The notes beneath the pieces are model-generated. The model ran no database searches and was not told the origin of the DNA. It worked only from the letters and a program-made list of their open reading frames with translations. A stretch of DNA of 64,000 nucleotides from Chrysemys picta bellii (taxonomy: Eukaryota; Chordata; Testudines; Emydidae): NCBI RefSeq assembly GCF_011386835.1, contig NC_088801.1:17408824-17472823 (forward strand). Direction: 5' to 3'. This document shows, piece after piece, positions 12,409 through 23,229 of the stretch (within the stretch, counting starts at the first letter, position 1; each line of letters starts with the position of its first letter). Both the position numbers and the translations under genes were made by a program.

Positions 12409-12883
12409 AAAATGAAGTCAGCAGTCAACTATGAGGTCAAAATATATTGCCTTAGAAAGGAAATAGGCCACAATATTCTCTAGGGCCTGGGCCATAAAGA
12501 AGTGTTGCAGTTGAGCAGTCACTTGTCTTTGTCTCTCTGTACTTTCTTCAAAACATCATGGCCCCATCTCTCACTTATCCTAAGAACGTTTTACACAGCT
12601 CTAGTTGTGGAAAGGGACCTTAAGGAGGGTGCAAAAATAACTGACGCACACATTAAGGCCACTTTATGCTGCCAAAGTAGTGCTAAAATGGCCTTAGTCT
12701 AAATGAGAATCAGGCCCTAAGTCTCTGAAACAATGAGCTCTCTGACAGTTTTTGCTCCTACTATGCTTGACCCTGCACTTCTTACTCAGGTAAGTCTCCC
12801 AAAGAGGTCAGCATGGACTGAGACTATTAACACAGGTTCCCTTGCTAGGCATCCCTACATCAAGGAGGAACCAAATGAACACG

Positions 12884-12956
12884 GGCCAGATTTTAAAAAG
12901 TATTTAGGTGCCTATTTGCATCTTTAGGCACCTAAATACCTTTAAAAATCTGGCTC
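12884..12956. repeat. 73-bp hairpin repeat, GGCCAGATTTT / AAAATCTGGC
   Basis: One arm contains gtatttaggtgccta and the other ttaggcacctaaatac, an almost perfect inverted repeat with a short loop (tttgcatc). The outer parts, ggccagatttt and aaaaatctggc, also pair. This is the best-preserved hairpin of the palindromic repeat class here. A diverged relative lies at 56.9 kb. Confidence 0.75.
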
Positions 12957-13374
12957 ATTGTTACTTCTTATGTGTCAGACACTGTTTCTTTGATTTCAAG
13001 GGTTGGAGGGGAATAGAAGAGGGCAACATGCAAATTCTTTTTCTTTGATATTTACATTCGTACCTTGTATGGTAAAACAAAACATCCTAAGCACATATTT
13101 GAAAATCATGATCATTTATGTGGATGACTGAATTCCACCCCCATGTTAGCATGTGCTCAGCATCAGACATCTGGGGCCAGAAAGGCATGCTGAATATGCA
13201 GGTGTCTGTCTAGCCACAAAGAAAATATGGAGGAAGAAGAGGATAAAAAAGAAGACAAATAGAATCCTCAAACTATCAGTGAAGATTGCACACTCTAGCT
13301 TTACAAAACGTCACGAATGCTTACTGATAACATCGTATGTGACACCATAGTTTCCGAGCACCTCAGAAAGACAA

Positions 13375-13500
13375 ATTATTTTATCCGTACAAATGGGAAA
13401 CCGAGGCACAGAGTGACTAAGTAACATGCCCGAGATCACCCAGGAAGACTTGAACACTAGAACCCCAGATCTCCTGAAACTCGGTCCGGTGCCTTAACTA
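13375..13500 (+). repeat. MIR-like SINE fragment
   Basis: Blocks 'gggaaaccgaggcacagagtgactaagtaacatgcccgagatcaccc' and 'gaccccagatctcctg...ggtgccttaac' follow the MIR consensus order. The 5' tRNA-like part is missing. Confidence 0.7.
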
Positions 13501-13509
13501 AAGCAACAT

Positions 13510-14400
13510 TCTTCACCTTAAACAGGTATCCAAAAAACAGATATATTTGTGTAATATTATAGAGAAGATAAACCAATTAAAATCATTCAGAGAGCACTTG
13601 TTTATCTTTAATGTTCACCTTAGTAGAAACATTATATTCAGAGGAGCCAGAATCTCTAACACAGAGTTACACAGCCTGCTTAGTTTACACAGGTTTCAGA
13701 TACTAATGAGTTTTCTGCCGATTGTTAATTTATTGATGGATCTAAACTCATTTTGTGACTTCTGTACCTTTTACATATGAGTGCCTAGATTCTCCAGATT
13801 GTTCCCTATCCGGCTTTTTTGACTGAAGCTATTTCTTTCAGATCTGTGCCAAGTTATTAATCAAGGCTGAGATTTCTGCTTTTCACAGTAATGTAATTAG
13901 TCTCTTAACTATGATCAGTGCTAGATGGTGGAAGCACAGTTTAAGAAAATCAGCATTCAGACCTGAACTGATACAGTACATCCTAAACTTAATTTGGAAG
14001 TTGGAGTAATGCTGAGATGTACTATTTTGTTGAGAGTTGTGAGAATTTGTTGCCAGTATTGACACCTCATAACGGCTTTATGTGAAAAGTAGCCCTTGGT
14101 TACATGCACCAGTGTTTCAGTACATATTCCAATAATCACCTAAAGGAAATCCTCTTGGCACTCACAGTCTTACAAACCCAGGGGAATTTACGGACATGTA
14201 ATCTTTAGAGAAGGACTAACTAGTGCCGTGATAATATCTGATTATTTGCATTCTGGCAACGTTTTTGGAAAGTTCATAAAATACATAATCTTCCAAAAGG
14301 TAACACTGTAATTCCAGTGGAACGGTAACGTTGTGATGCATCATTCTTACTCATGTAATAGTCTCAGAAGATCAGACTTCATCGAGAATTAACCTGTTTG
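13510..14400. other. AT-rich unique sequence
   Basis: No gene or recognisable element is seen. Confidence 0.5.
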
Positions 14401-14406
14401 TACCAT

Positions 14407-14516
14407 CAATATACATTATTATTATTAAATATTTATGTTATACTAGTTTCCAGAATGTAACAATAAACAATATACATTATTATTATTAAATATTTATGTT
14501 ATACTAGTTTCCAGAA
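14407..14516 (+). repeat. 49-bp perfect direct duplication, 61-bp period
   Basis: Bases 14407-14455 and 14468-14516 are identical (caatatacattattattatt...ctagtttccagaa), separated by 12 bp. The copies show no difference, so the duplication is recent or gene-converted. Confidence 0.92.
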
Positions 14517-14517
14517 G

Positions 14518-14610
14518 CCCGATTAGATTTGGGGTCCCATTGTGCTAGGCACTGTACAAACACATATAGTATGAGGGCACAGTCCTTGCTCTGATGAGCT
14601 TACAAGGCCC
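14518..14610 (+). repeat. Ancient SINE-like 3' segment
   Basis: The text 'ggggtcccattgtgctaggc', 'actgtacaaacacata' and 'cacagtccttgctctgatgagcttaca' matches a widespread old amniote SINE tail. The second 49-bp copy ends exactly where this segment begins. Confidence 0.5.
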
Positions 14611-14611
14611 C

Positions 14612-14712
14612 AATACTGCAGTCAGATCACTTGCATCCATGAAAAGCCCCATTAACGTCATTGAAGCCCCATATGAGTTCAAGAGTCTGATTACAAGATC
14701 AGGCCTTAGACA
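14612..14712. repeat. Decayed palindromic repeat (AGCCCCATT..ATTGAAGCCCC)
   Basis: The central 'gccccattaacgtcattgaagccc' and the end 'aagatcaggccttag' resemble the palindromic repeat class. Its ends are weak. Confidence 0.35.
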
Positions 14713-14719
14713 GCAAGAG

Positions 14720-16100
14720 TTGAGGGTCGTACAAATGTTCTATATACATTTGCAATTTTCTGTCATTACTATTAACAGTGTATGCACATGTGCATACGTT
14801 AATTAGGAGACATTATTTAACTGTATTAAAATGACAGAATAGCACATATGCTAGTTTTCCTTGCAGAATGTAATTGATGTTAACACTGTAACTGACGCAT
14901 TTATGCTGTTTAGATTAGTCCTTGAAGCTGTTATGAGTATTCATACTTTCAACTTTTCACTGACAACTGTAGGTAGAGCTGCCAGGGCAACAGAAGTGAG
15001 AAGACAGAATAGTGAACAGTTGTTACCACTTTCTGTACTTTGAAAATTTTGAATTAGTGATTAAACATCATCTGATGACTTTCTTGGCAGTTTGACTAAA
15101 TCCATCAATTAACAGTGTCATGTTATATACTGACAGAGCTTCATGGTATCTGCAAATGGAATTCCCAATACCTAGCTCTGTGACATTTCCTGTTTCCTCA
15201 TGCATTTTTCCCCTGTTGCTCCTACTATCACTTAAAGCAGCAGGATTATATTTTCCTCAGTGGGAAATGAATCACCTGCTGTTAAAAGGAAAGCAATTAT
15301 TGTGTTCTCACTAAATCTTGGGCCTATTTCTGTACGCTTTACCACTTAAATATATAAACATCATGCTCTGTGCCAGTTTTAAGAGGTTAAACAGGTGGAG
15401 ACACCAGCTGGGATACCAGTGGATGTCACCTTAGGTGCCTATTAAGAGTAGGGAAAGATGCCAAACTTGCACGCCCTTCCAGTAACTATGACTAATCAAT
15501 CAAAAGTAAACGTGAATGATATGCACTCAGCTTCTGCATATGTGACTTCGTGCTCTAAAAAAAATTAGATTTCTCCTCTTTCTCCACCAATCAGATTATA
15601 TTTTTTACTCTTACTCTTTTGTGTCTGCCCTGGTTTTTTTTTGTTTGTTTGTTTGTTTCTTGCTTTTATGTGTTTTTTCTATGACTGTAAACCTGGCTGA
15701 GAGAAGAACCGGTATTTTATTTACATATTGTCAGATATTATTTCTCAATAGAAGCTACTATTGTCAAACGAAACAATTCTGATAATCAAAGTGGGACTTA
15801 AAACAACATGAAAGTTTACATTTGCTGGTGGTGGCAAGATCCCTCAGGCAGCAAGAAGCAATAAAAGAACCAAAGGCATATTTAAATGTGTGGATTGGCA
15901 TGCACACAAATGAAAATGTATATGGCTATATGTATAAAGGAAGTCAGATTTCAGTACATACATATGTCACAATGCACTTTGACAGCAGAGTAGTATGTAA
16001 ATAAAAGTATTAATTGTACATATTTATGCACACAAGAGGACACACCTGAATACAGGACAGGGAAAGAAAAAAAGCTAGATTGTCTGAATATGAGAAAGAT
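14720..16100. other. AT-rich unique sequence; (GTTT)n at ~15641
   Basis: No gene is seen. A gttt microsatellite occurs at about 15641-15659. Confidence 0.5.
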
Positions 16101-16110
16101 CACCTCTAGG

Positions 16111-16311
16111 CAGGGCCGGCTCCAGCATTTCTACCGGCCCAAGCAAAAAAAAAAAAAGAGCTGCGATCGGCGGCGGCAGTTCAGCGGCAGGTCCTTCGCT
16201 ACTAGAGGGAGTGAGGGACCTGCTGCCCCAGAATTGCCGCAGGTGACGCCCCTCTCCCTTGGCCGCCCCAAGCACCTGCTTGTTAAGCTGGTGCCTGGGG
16301 AGCCAGCCCTG
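16111..16311. mobile_element. hAT-type non-autonomous element, 201 bp (CAGGGCCGGCTCC family)
   Basis: The left end is cagggccggctcc and the right end ggagccagccctg; 12 of 13 positions pair. A perfect 8-bp target duplication, cctctagg, flanks it (16103-16110 and 16312-16319). The interior has an A-run and GC-rich blocks (ggcggcggcagttcagcggcagg). A relative in the opposite orientation lies at 26014-26267. Confidence 0.92.
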
Positions 16312-16406
16312 CCTCTAGGCTATCCATTAAAGGACATTTATAATATTAAACAGCATTCATCTTCGAAAGGCCTTTTGTAGATCAGGAGAAAAAATACCTA
16401 CCCTTT

Positions 16407-17098
16407 CTGCAGAAAAGGACCTGGGGATTACAGTGGATGAGAGGCTGGATATGAGTCAGCAGTGTGCCCTCGTTGCCAAGAAGGCCAATGGCATATTGGG
16501 CTGTATAAGTAGGAGCATTGCCAGCAGATCGAGGGAAGTGATTGTTCCCCATTATTCGGCACTGGTGAGGCCACACCTGGGATATTGCATCCAGTTTGGT
16601 TCCCCCACTACAGAAGGGATGTTGACAAATTGGAGAGAGTCCAGCAGAGGGCAACGAAAATGATTAGGGGGCTGGGGCACATGACTTCTGAGAAGAGGCT
16701 GAGGGAACTGGAGTTATTTAGTTTGCAGAAGAGAAGTGTGAGGGGGGATTTGATAGCAGTCTTCAACTACCTGAAGGGGGGTTCCAAAGAGGATGGAGCT
16801 CGGCTGTTCTCAGTGGAGGAAGATGACAGAACAATGGTCTCAAGGAGCAATGGTCTCAAGTTGCAGCGGGGAAGGTCTAGGTTGAATATTAGGAAACACT
16901 TTCACTAGGAGGATGGTGAAGCACTGGAATGGGTTACCTAGGGAGGTGGTGGAATCTGCATCCTTAGAGGTATTTAAGGCCCAGCTTGACAAAGCCCTGT
17001 CTGGGATGATTTAGTTGGTGTTGGTCCTGCTTTGAGCAGGGGATTGGACTAGATGACCTCCTGAGGTCTCTTCCAACCCTAATATTCTATGATTCTAT
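16407..17098 (+). mobile_element. CR1 LINE, 5'-truncated, ATTCTATG-type 3' end
   Basis: Begins ctgcagaaaaggacctgggg and runs through the RT C-terminal region to 'ggactagatgacctcctgaggtc...ttccaaccctaatattctatgattctat', the classic CR1 end. The coding part is split over two frames (16433-16663, [20 protein letters not shown]..., and 16585-16908, ...[14 protein letters not shown]...), so at least one frameshift is present. It is older than the TTCTTATG copies. Confidence 0.92.
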
Positions 17099-17380
17099 AA
17101 AATGACCTAAAATACCCCTATTGACAGAAAAGAGGTACTTGTCCCAAACACAACTAAAAAGATTTAAAAGTTTAAAACAGTATAATCTATTACAAATGAT
17201 AACCTACAAATGTACCTAGAATGATCTGCTGGAGACACGATAGGACATTGCAAATAAACACTCTCTACTTACACCCCCTACCCCCGTCCCCCATCCACAC
17301 ACTCCCAAAACAGTACCAGGGACAATACCAACAATAAGAATGTGAATAGATAGAATAGATAAATGCTGTTCTTTTGCAGT

Positions 17381-17508
17381 GCTGCTGGAACACTTTTTAT
17401 AGTAGGGGTGCTGAGAGACATTGAACCAAACTGTAAACCCTGTATATGATGGAAACCATTTCAACCAGGGGGTGCGGCAGCACCACCAGCACCCCTAGTT
17501 CCAGCAGC
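17381..17508. mobile_element. Short inverted-repeat element, GCTGCTGGAAC ends
   Basis: It has a perfect 11-bp terminal inverted repeat (gctgctggaac / gttccagcagc), with 'aggggtgctg' and 'cagcacccct' continuing the pairing further in. No certain target duplication was found. Superfamily unassigned. Confidence 0.7.
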
Positions 17509-17573
17509 TCATTTGTAATATATAAAATAATGTTAAATACGAGGAGTGTATTTATAGAGGACTATCTATTTGG

Positions 17574-17672
17574 AAAAACGAGGAGTCTCTGTGGCACCTT
17601 GGGCATAAGCTTTCATGGGCTAAAACCCACTTCATCAGAAGATACAGACTAACATGCCTACCACTCTGAAAC
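17574..17672 (-). mobile_element. Penelope-like insertion, 99 bp, inverted copy plus forward tail
   Basis: The minus strand carries a CTGATGA (17632-17638), hairpin (GTGGG...CCCAT), GAAA (17611-17614), GCTTATG series. The plus strand then ends with the tail gatacagactaacatgcc...ctctgaaac. A 12-bp target duplication with one mismatch (ctatctatttgg / ctatctattcgg) lies at 17562-17573 and 17673-17684. Compared with its relatives at 32.9 and 37.6 kb, about 20 bp is missing between 'gcacctt' and 'gggcata'. The CTGATGA...GAAA pattern resembles a hammerhead ribozyme core, known from Penelope-like elements. Confidence 0.75.
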
Positions 17673-17822
17673 CTATCTATTCGGTGGCATTTCTAAAGTA
17701 TTTCCCTGTGGTATCTATGTACCAATGTTGGGTGGACTGCAAAATTCTATATGTAGAATGTATCCATTATATTGATATTTTCATTGTCTTCAGTAAATAA
17801 GTTATTTAAAAATCAGCATCAG

Positions 17823-18160
17823 AGGAATATAGGAACTGCCATACTGGATCAAACCAGTGGTCTATTTAATCCTATATCCTGTCTCTGACAGTAGCCAGAA
17901 CCAGCTCTTCAGAGGAAGGTACAAGAACCCCAAAATTGGATAACTATAGAATGATTTGCTCACAGAGAAGTTTTCTTTTGGCTTATACCTAAAGAATGAG
18001 AGTTTATGTTTAGATTTCAAATTTTTTTCATCCTACCTAATGTAATTGTACATGTACTTACTATCCATATAAATATCTAAATCATATAAAGTTCCTGGAT
18101 TCAGTGATATTTTGTGGCAATTAATTCAACGTGTTGTAAGAAAGCATTATAACATTTTCA
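17823..18160 (-). mobile_element. CR1 LINE 3' end, old copy
   Basis: The plus strand reads 'aatataggaactgccatactggatcaaaccagtggtct...tcctgtctctgacagtagcc', the reverse complement of a CR1 3' end. It is followed by decayed 3' coding sequence. It has many changes and is an old copy. Confidence 0.7.
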
Positions 18161-18189
18161 GAATTATTTTCTACCCCATTCTTTATAAC

Positions 18190-18480
18190 GCCTAACTAGG
18201 ACTGGTTGAAAAATGTCTATCAAAACTATTTTTCAATGGATAATTGAGTTTTCTATGGTTTTTTGACAAAAAGTCTAAATTTTCCACAATTTTTTCCCAA
18301 CGAGCTTTAATCCCAATTTTTTTCTCTATTTTTTTGACCATCATTACACAGTAAGCAAAGATTTTCATTAAACTCTCCACAATGATGCCAATTTCTTTTT
18401 TTCTCAGAATCAGAGTTAATTCAAATGAATCAGCGATGCTTATCATTAGAAAATATTTCTTAAACATTTTAATAATTTAG
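18190..18480. repeat. AT-rich decayed repeat (TTTTCAA/TTGACAAAAA-rich)
   Basis: Alternating runs such as 'ggttgaaaaatg', 'tttttgacaaaaag' and 'ttttccacaatttttt' recur. Similar text appears at 21.25-21.35 and 47.78-48.06 kb, suggesting one old family with poorly kept ends. Confidence 0.4.
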
Positions 18481-18489
18481 CAACTTTCT

Positions 18490-19560
18490 GAGATACATCC
18501 TTGCATAAAGAGAAATTCTCCCTGGAAAAAACAAGTATCTGTGCTGCAATGCATTTTATTTTCTGTGGAGCTATTAGGACAGAAGGTTGGAAAATTGCCA
18601 TGCTGAAGAGCAACCTCATGTTCTTCAATACATCTCCTCTCTTCTGTTTCAGTGATCATTATCTAGTTTCCTAAAAAATTACTGCTCAGAAGGCCAGAAA
18701 CAGATCAGTAGAAACAGAGGACTACATACCACAGATCATTTTTTCACATGATCTGCTAGAGACAAGGGCTTTTAGCATTCTGCCAATTTCAACCATTCTG
18801 GCATGTGCACTGGTAGCAGTTCAAGACTGCAGTCTATGAAATAAAGCACCATTCTGCAGCTTGATCCAGAAAATCTTTTTCTTTCTTAAACCATGACTTT
18901 GAAAATAAGTAGAACATATGGTCTTAGTTGAGACATACCAAAAGGTTCAGTGATAATACAAACATGACCAGTTTGGGCACTTCTCCCACCTTCCCCCCCA
19001 CCCCGTTCATTTTGTAACAAGAGTAGCCAAAATCCACTGCATATACATGGATTTTATTTATTTATTTATTGTTTTGCTTTTTCTTTCATTAAAATGCTCT
19101 GGATAGATAAGTTTTTCATCCAATGTTCATTATAGCTTTACCTGCTCTGGAATGAGAATTCTAAGCACTTTGGTAAATGGATTGAAAAGTTCACGATTTT
19201 CACTATAACTCTTACAAATACCACTGTCCCCTCTGCTTTGTAATCTCTTAGAGGCATACCTCATAACAAATCAGAACAGATATCACTATAATACCCACAG
19301 AAGTTGTGTATTGGGAGACTATAGAAAGGAATTATTGTATTTTGCTTCTTTTCCTAGCAGTGGATGACAAATGGCATCAGGCCACTAACCCTTTCTGTAC
19401 TGATACCATTAGTCTAACCTTGGGCGGCTGCTTTTCTCATATATTTGCTCCCAGAAAAATGCAGAAATTCTGTAGACATGTAATTTTGGCTCTATTAATT
19501 TAAAATCAAAAGTGTAAGTAAGAGGAATCCTATTATACTTGTCAATTGAACAGTTGATTA
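18490..19560. other. AT-rich unique sequence
   Basis: No gene or dated element is seen. A short (TTTA)n run lies near 19053-19068. Confidence 0.5.
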
Positions 19561-19569
19561 CTTATGAAT

Positions 19570-19865
19570 AATAATGCTAAGTACTTATACAGCTCTTCAC
19601 ATTTTTAAATTGCTTTATAAACCTCACGCCGCCATCAAGCCATTGATTTCTAAGCAGAACTCCCCCATTGGAAACAACGTCTGCTTTAAAAAAATAAAAA
19701 ATCACTGGCATAATATGTCTCAACAACTAATTAATCCTCATAAGTATTATTATCCCCATTTTATAGGTGAGGAAACTAAGACAGAGAACAGTTAAGTGAT
19801 TTGCCCAATGTCCCAAAGAAAGTCGGTGTCAGAACCAGGGCAAGAATCTGAGTTTCTGGTTCTCA
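19570..19865 (+). repeat. MIR-like SINE, decayed
   Basis: The text 'taatcctcataagtattattatccccattttataggtgaggaaactaagacagagaacagttaagtgatttgccc' follows the MIR consensus closely. An upstream 'cagctcttcacatttttaaattgctttataaacctca' forms its 5' part. Confidence 0.75.
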
Positions 19866-20038
19866 ATCTAATATGTTTAAGTATAGCGCATGCCTCTCCC
19901 TAATGACACCATCAAGAAGCAAAAATCAGGATTTACATAGGATGTACATCACCTATTGCAGTTTTCCGAATTTCAGCTCCATAAATTCAGATTCACTCCT
20001 TTGGACAGTGAGGTGTGTAATTTGTACCCTCCCTGCCT

Positions 20039-20074
20039 TGTGTGTGTGTGTGTGTGTCGGGGGCGGGGGGGGGA
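20039..20074. repeat. (TG)n followed by G-rich run
   Basis: Nine TG units followed by ggggg-c-ggggggggg. Simple sequence. Confidence 0.9.
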
Positions 20075-20079
20075 AGGGA

Positions 20080-21240
20080 AGAGCAGCTGGGCCATAGGTG
20101 GGAGTTACCACTGAGCAGATATCACTGCTGCCCTCCTCTCAGGATTCCACTAGAGCGCCTCCTGGCCAGGGACTCCAAGACCCTCTAGTGCAGGTTGCCC
20201 AGCAGAGGCACTGAATTAGTGCATCTTGCACTAGCCTGACCTGGCCCCCTATAAGGATGGCTCCATATACTTTTGGGAGTTGCATCAACCAAAGACCTCC
20301 AATAGGAATGGAGCATGGGCAACTTTGACCACTGCACCCTCTCTACATACAGACTTACTGCTGCCAGGGATCTGCAGCCTGGCATTTGCTGGCTTACGCT
20401 AACAGAACTCAGGGTTAAATTACATCTATAACTGTACAAACAGAAAACGTTCCCTTCCTTAGGCTACACAGCTCAGTTTGTTAGCTTTCTCTGTGACCCC
20501 TCTGTGCAGGACTTCTAGACTCACCTAATACAGACAATGGCCATGAGTAATGATGCCAGATTAACTCAACTGAGCATGCTCAGATAAATTCACCCATGTC
20601 AACTGAATGTGAAAGTCTAATCAGAGACATACTAGTACAGGCTTTGATCAAGAAAAGAAGCACTAAAGTCCATATAATACTGTAATGCAATGCGAATGTT
20701 ACCAGCTGGATTCAGGCATCCAGCTGGCAATCTGCATCTGTGGGGAATGGATTTAGAGATGGATTAACTTTCAGCTGATAAAACTGTGTCGTGCTGGTGC
20801 TGAGGGATAGTTTTTGCCACTCCTGGATCAGGCATTGGAAGAGAGAGGGAAAGTCACTGACATGAAATCTCTAGACTGCAATACATTTCACAGGAAGTGG
20901 AAAACATGGAATTTGTCCAAAACAGTTACAGCCTGCTGAACAAGCCTTCTATATGAGGCAACTTGCTCCACTCCATGCAGAACAAGACTATATGGCAACT
21001 GTCAATTCTGTATATTCTGAATGGCATATGTCATATATTGGACTTGTATAATAAACATTCCAAACAGAACTACTATGGAAGTGGCCCTTTTATATATAGC
21101 AGTCCACAGAAATATGTAACCTATATAACAGACAGTCCTTTCCATAGGGAACTAAACATGTCTCATGCCAAAAGCACAGCGAGAGGGACCAATGCCTTCC
21201 AGGGTTACTAGCCCACGAAAGCTCCCCGAGGAGACCTGGT
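20080..21240. other. Unique sequence, no gene seen
   Basis: Somewhat GC-richer at 20100-20400, but no conserved protein features, splice-framed exon or element ends are apparent. Confidence 0.45.
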
Positions 21241-21398
21241 GAGGAGTTTTTTGACAAAATGGGGTGTGTTTTTTGGTCAGAAAATCCTCATTCGTCAAAA
21301 CAAACTTTTCACAGGAAAGCATCAATTTCAGCTACACAATTTCTCAGGGTCCTGGATGGAATTTCTGAGAGAGAGGGGGCCCTACCCCAGAACAGCCA

Positions 21399-21531
21399 GT
21401 AGCCTGGGGGTTAGGGCATTCCCCTGGAACATGAGACACCTAGATCTAGGTTCAAGTTCTGTTCAGAGCAGGGACTTCAACTTCACTCTCCCATAACACA
21501 GGTAAGTGCACTGACTACCACACTAGTGGGT
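21399..21531. repeat. Inverted pair of tRNA-like sequences
   Basis: The plus strand 21399-21463 has an A-box-like tagcctgggggttaggg and a B-box-like ggttcaagttc about 50 bp later, the spacing of a tRNA. Bases 21464-21531 read on the minus strand give a second tRNA-like unit (tagtgtggtagtcagtgc..., ...gaagttgaagtccc). The two meet tail to tail near gttctgttcagagcagggac. No anticodon arm folds convincingly, so these are SINE-type relics, not working tRNA genes. The surrounding DNA (21240-21360, 21540-21620) looks like the AT-rich repeat also seen at 18.2 and 47.8 kb. Confidence 0.5.
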
Positions 21532-21639
21532 GGGTGGGCCGGCCTGTCACACATAGTTTTCATGAAAATGTTTGAAAGGTCTCAGCTTTGTCCCTCTGCA
21601 GAATGGGGCAAAAATTTGAAATTAATTTCCCACCTGGCT

Positions 21640-22840
21640 CTATCCCTGAGCTTGCTCAGTTACACAGCCATAAGGACCATGCCCTATTTTGATGAAGCAC
21701 AATAGCAGAAGTACACCTTGGTAATAGTCATGTGCTGGTTCAGACTGCAGCCCTCTTATAAGTCTATATGCCAAAAAACCTGATTGTTTAAATATGACTT
21801 TGATTGAACTCACATTAATAAAGTTATTCAGGTGCCTAAACATTTGCCAGGCTGAAATCTAAATTGATATAAATAATATTTTGCTTATTTATATTATTTA
21901 TGTAACCAATATTTTACCAGTCATGAAAATGATTGAAAACTCTAAGACCTTCTTTACTAAGTTTAGTAATTATAAGAAATATTTCCAGTTCAATAATAAT
22001 AATGGCTCCTGGGGGCTGTGAAAAGCAGGATAGAAATCTATTAAAAAAAATAAATGGGATGCTCAACTTCAAATTCTTTGTTTAATGTTGTGTGTTATTC
22101 AACACATGTTGCTAGACTGTATATGACATTGTCACAAGAGTATAATTTCTGTCGTTTTCATTATGGGTTTGGAAGAAGCTTTCAGTGAAATAAGGAAAAA
22201 TGTAACCTTATGCTAGTAAGTGTAACTAAATCTCTTCAAAGATCTATTACTGCACATGGCTGCAGTTGAAGGACTTTATTTATCCTTTGGAGCCACTCAA
22301 TCTGGCTAAAGTTTGAATTAAATGCAGATGCCATAGTGTCAGCATACCATGGTTTTCACCTACTGTGACAAGTATAGGGATAATCTGTTATTACTAAAGG
22401 TTAAAAGGCAAATTGGAGGAATAAACACAAAAGATCCTTCCTTATATTGACATCCTTCAGAGAGTGTTTCTTTTTAGTCTGTTTAGAACCTGGTTTGCTT
22501 TGAAATCCATTGACGAGTGCTGTGCACAAATACAAAAACAAAGTGTTTTGTGGGAAGATTTGTATTTTCTGTAGATTTTCTTTCTATTGTATTCTGCAAG
22601 TGTCCATAAGATCATTTTACTATGCAAACATCTGCAACCGACCAAATGTCACATTTTTAAACCAAGCCAGCAAAATTTGCCTATGTACCCAACTCTTGGC
22701 AGAGAGTCCTTGCACTTGAATAAGTAAACATATTTTAATCCATTAATGGGGGATTTGTATGTGCAATTGTGTAAATCTGCTTGTGAAAATGCAGGTTTTT
22801 GTTTAAGCAAGTTGCAGAAAAAAAACAAAACCATGGGTAA
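21640..22840. other. AT-rich unique sequence
   Basis: No gene or recognisable element is seen. Confidence 0.5.
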
Positions 22841-22841
22841 T

Positions 22842-22995
22842 GATTTTCAGAAGTGACTGGGGATTTTGATGTCTCAATTTTTGGGTGCTCAGCTTAGCAC
22901 ATCTTAAATACATCTAATTTTTAGATGATGGGTTCTCAGCACTTTAGGAAAATCATAAAGGTGTCTCAGATTGGGCATCCAAAATGACTAGTCAC
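22842..22995. repeat. Decayed palindromic repeat (GATTTTCAGAAGTGACT...AGTCACTTTTT)
   Basis: The left end, gattttcagaagtgact, and the right end, agtcactttttag, are partly inverted copies. Inner blocks 'tgggtgctcagc' and 'ggttctcagcac' also mirror each other. Confidence 0.5.
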
Positions 22996-23117
22996 TTTTT
23001 AGATTCTTGGCCCTGGTCACTGCCCTGAGGAACTCACAACATCAATTCATACAGCCAGAAAGGTAGAGGATGGAGGAGATAGGGAAGAAGTGGAGGGTTA
23101 CAATAATAGGGTATATT

Positions 23118-23225
23118 CACAAATTTAACCCCGATCCTCAAAATGAATCCATGCAGATGGATACTTGTGTGAAGTCCCACTAAAGTCAGTGGGGTCTGCA
23201 CAGATACAGGGGTCAACCCATGGGC
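23118..23225. repeat. Decayed palindromic repeat (CACTAAAGTCAGTGGGG core)
   Basis: The centre 'tcccactaaagtcagtggggtctgcacagatacagg' pairs with the upstream 'cctcaaaatgaatccatgcagatgg' only weakly. Placed by its central motif. Confidence 0.4.
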
Positions 23226-23229
23226 ATCC

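Noticed and set aside
21399..21463. Functional tRNA gene
   Set aside because: A- and B-box-like motifs are present but acceptor and anticodon arms do not pair; it is better explained as a SINE-type relic.
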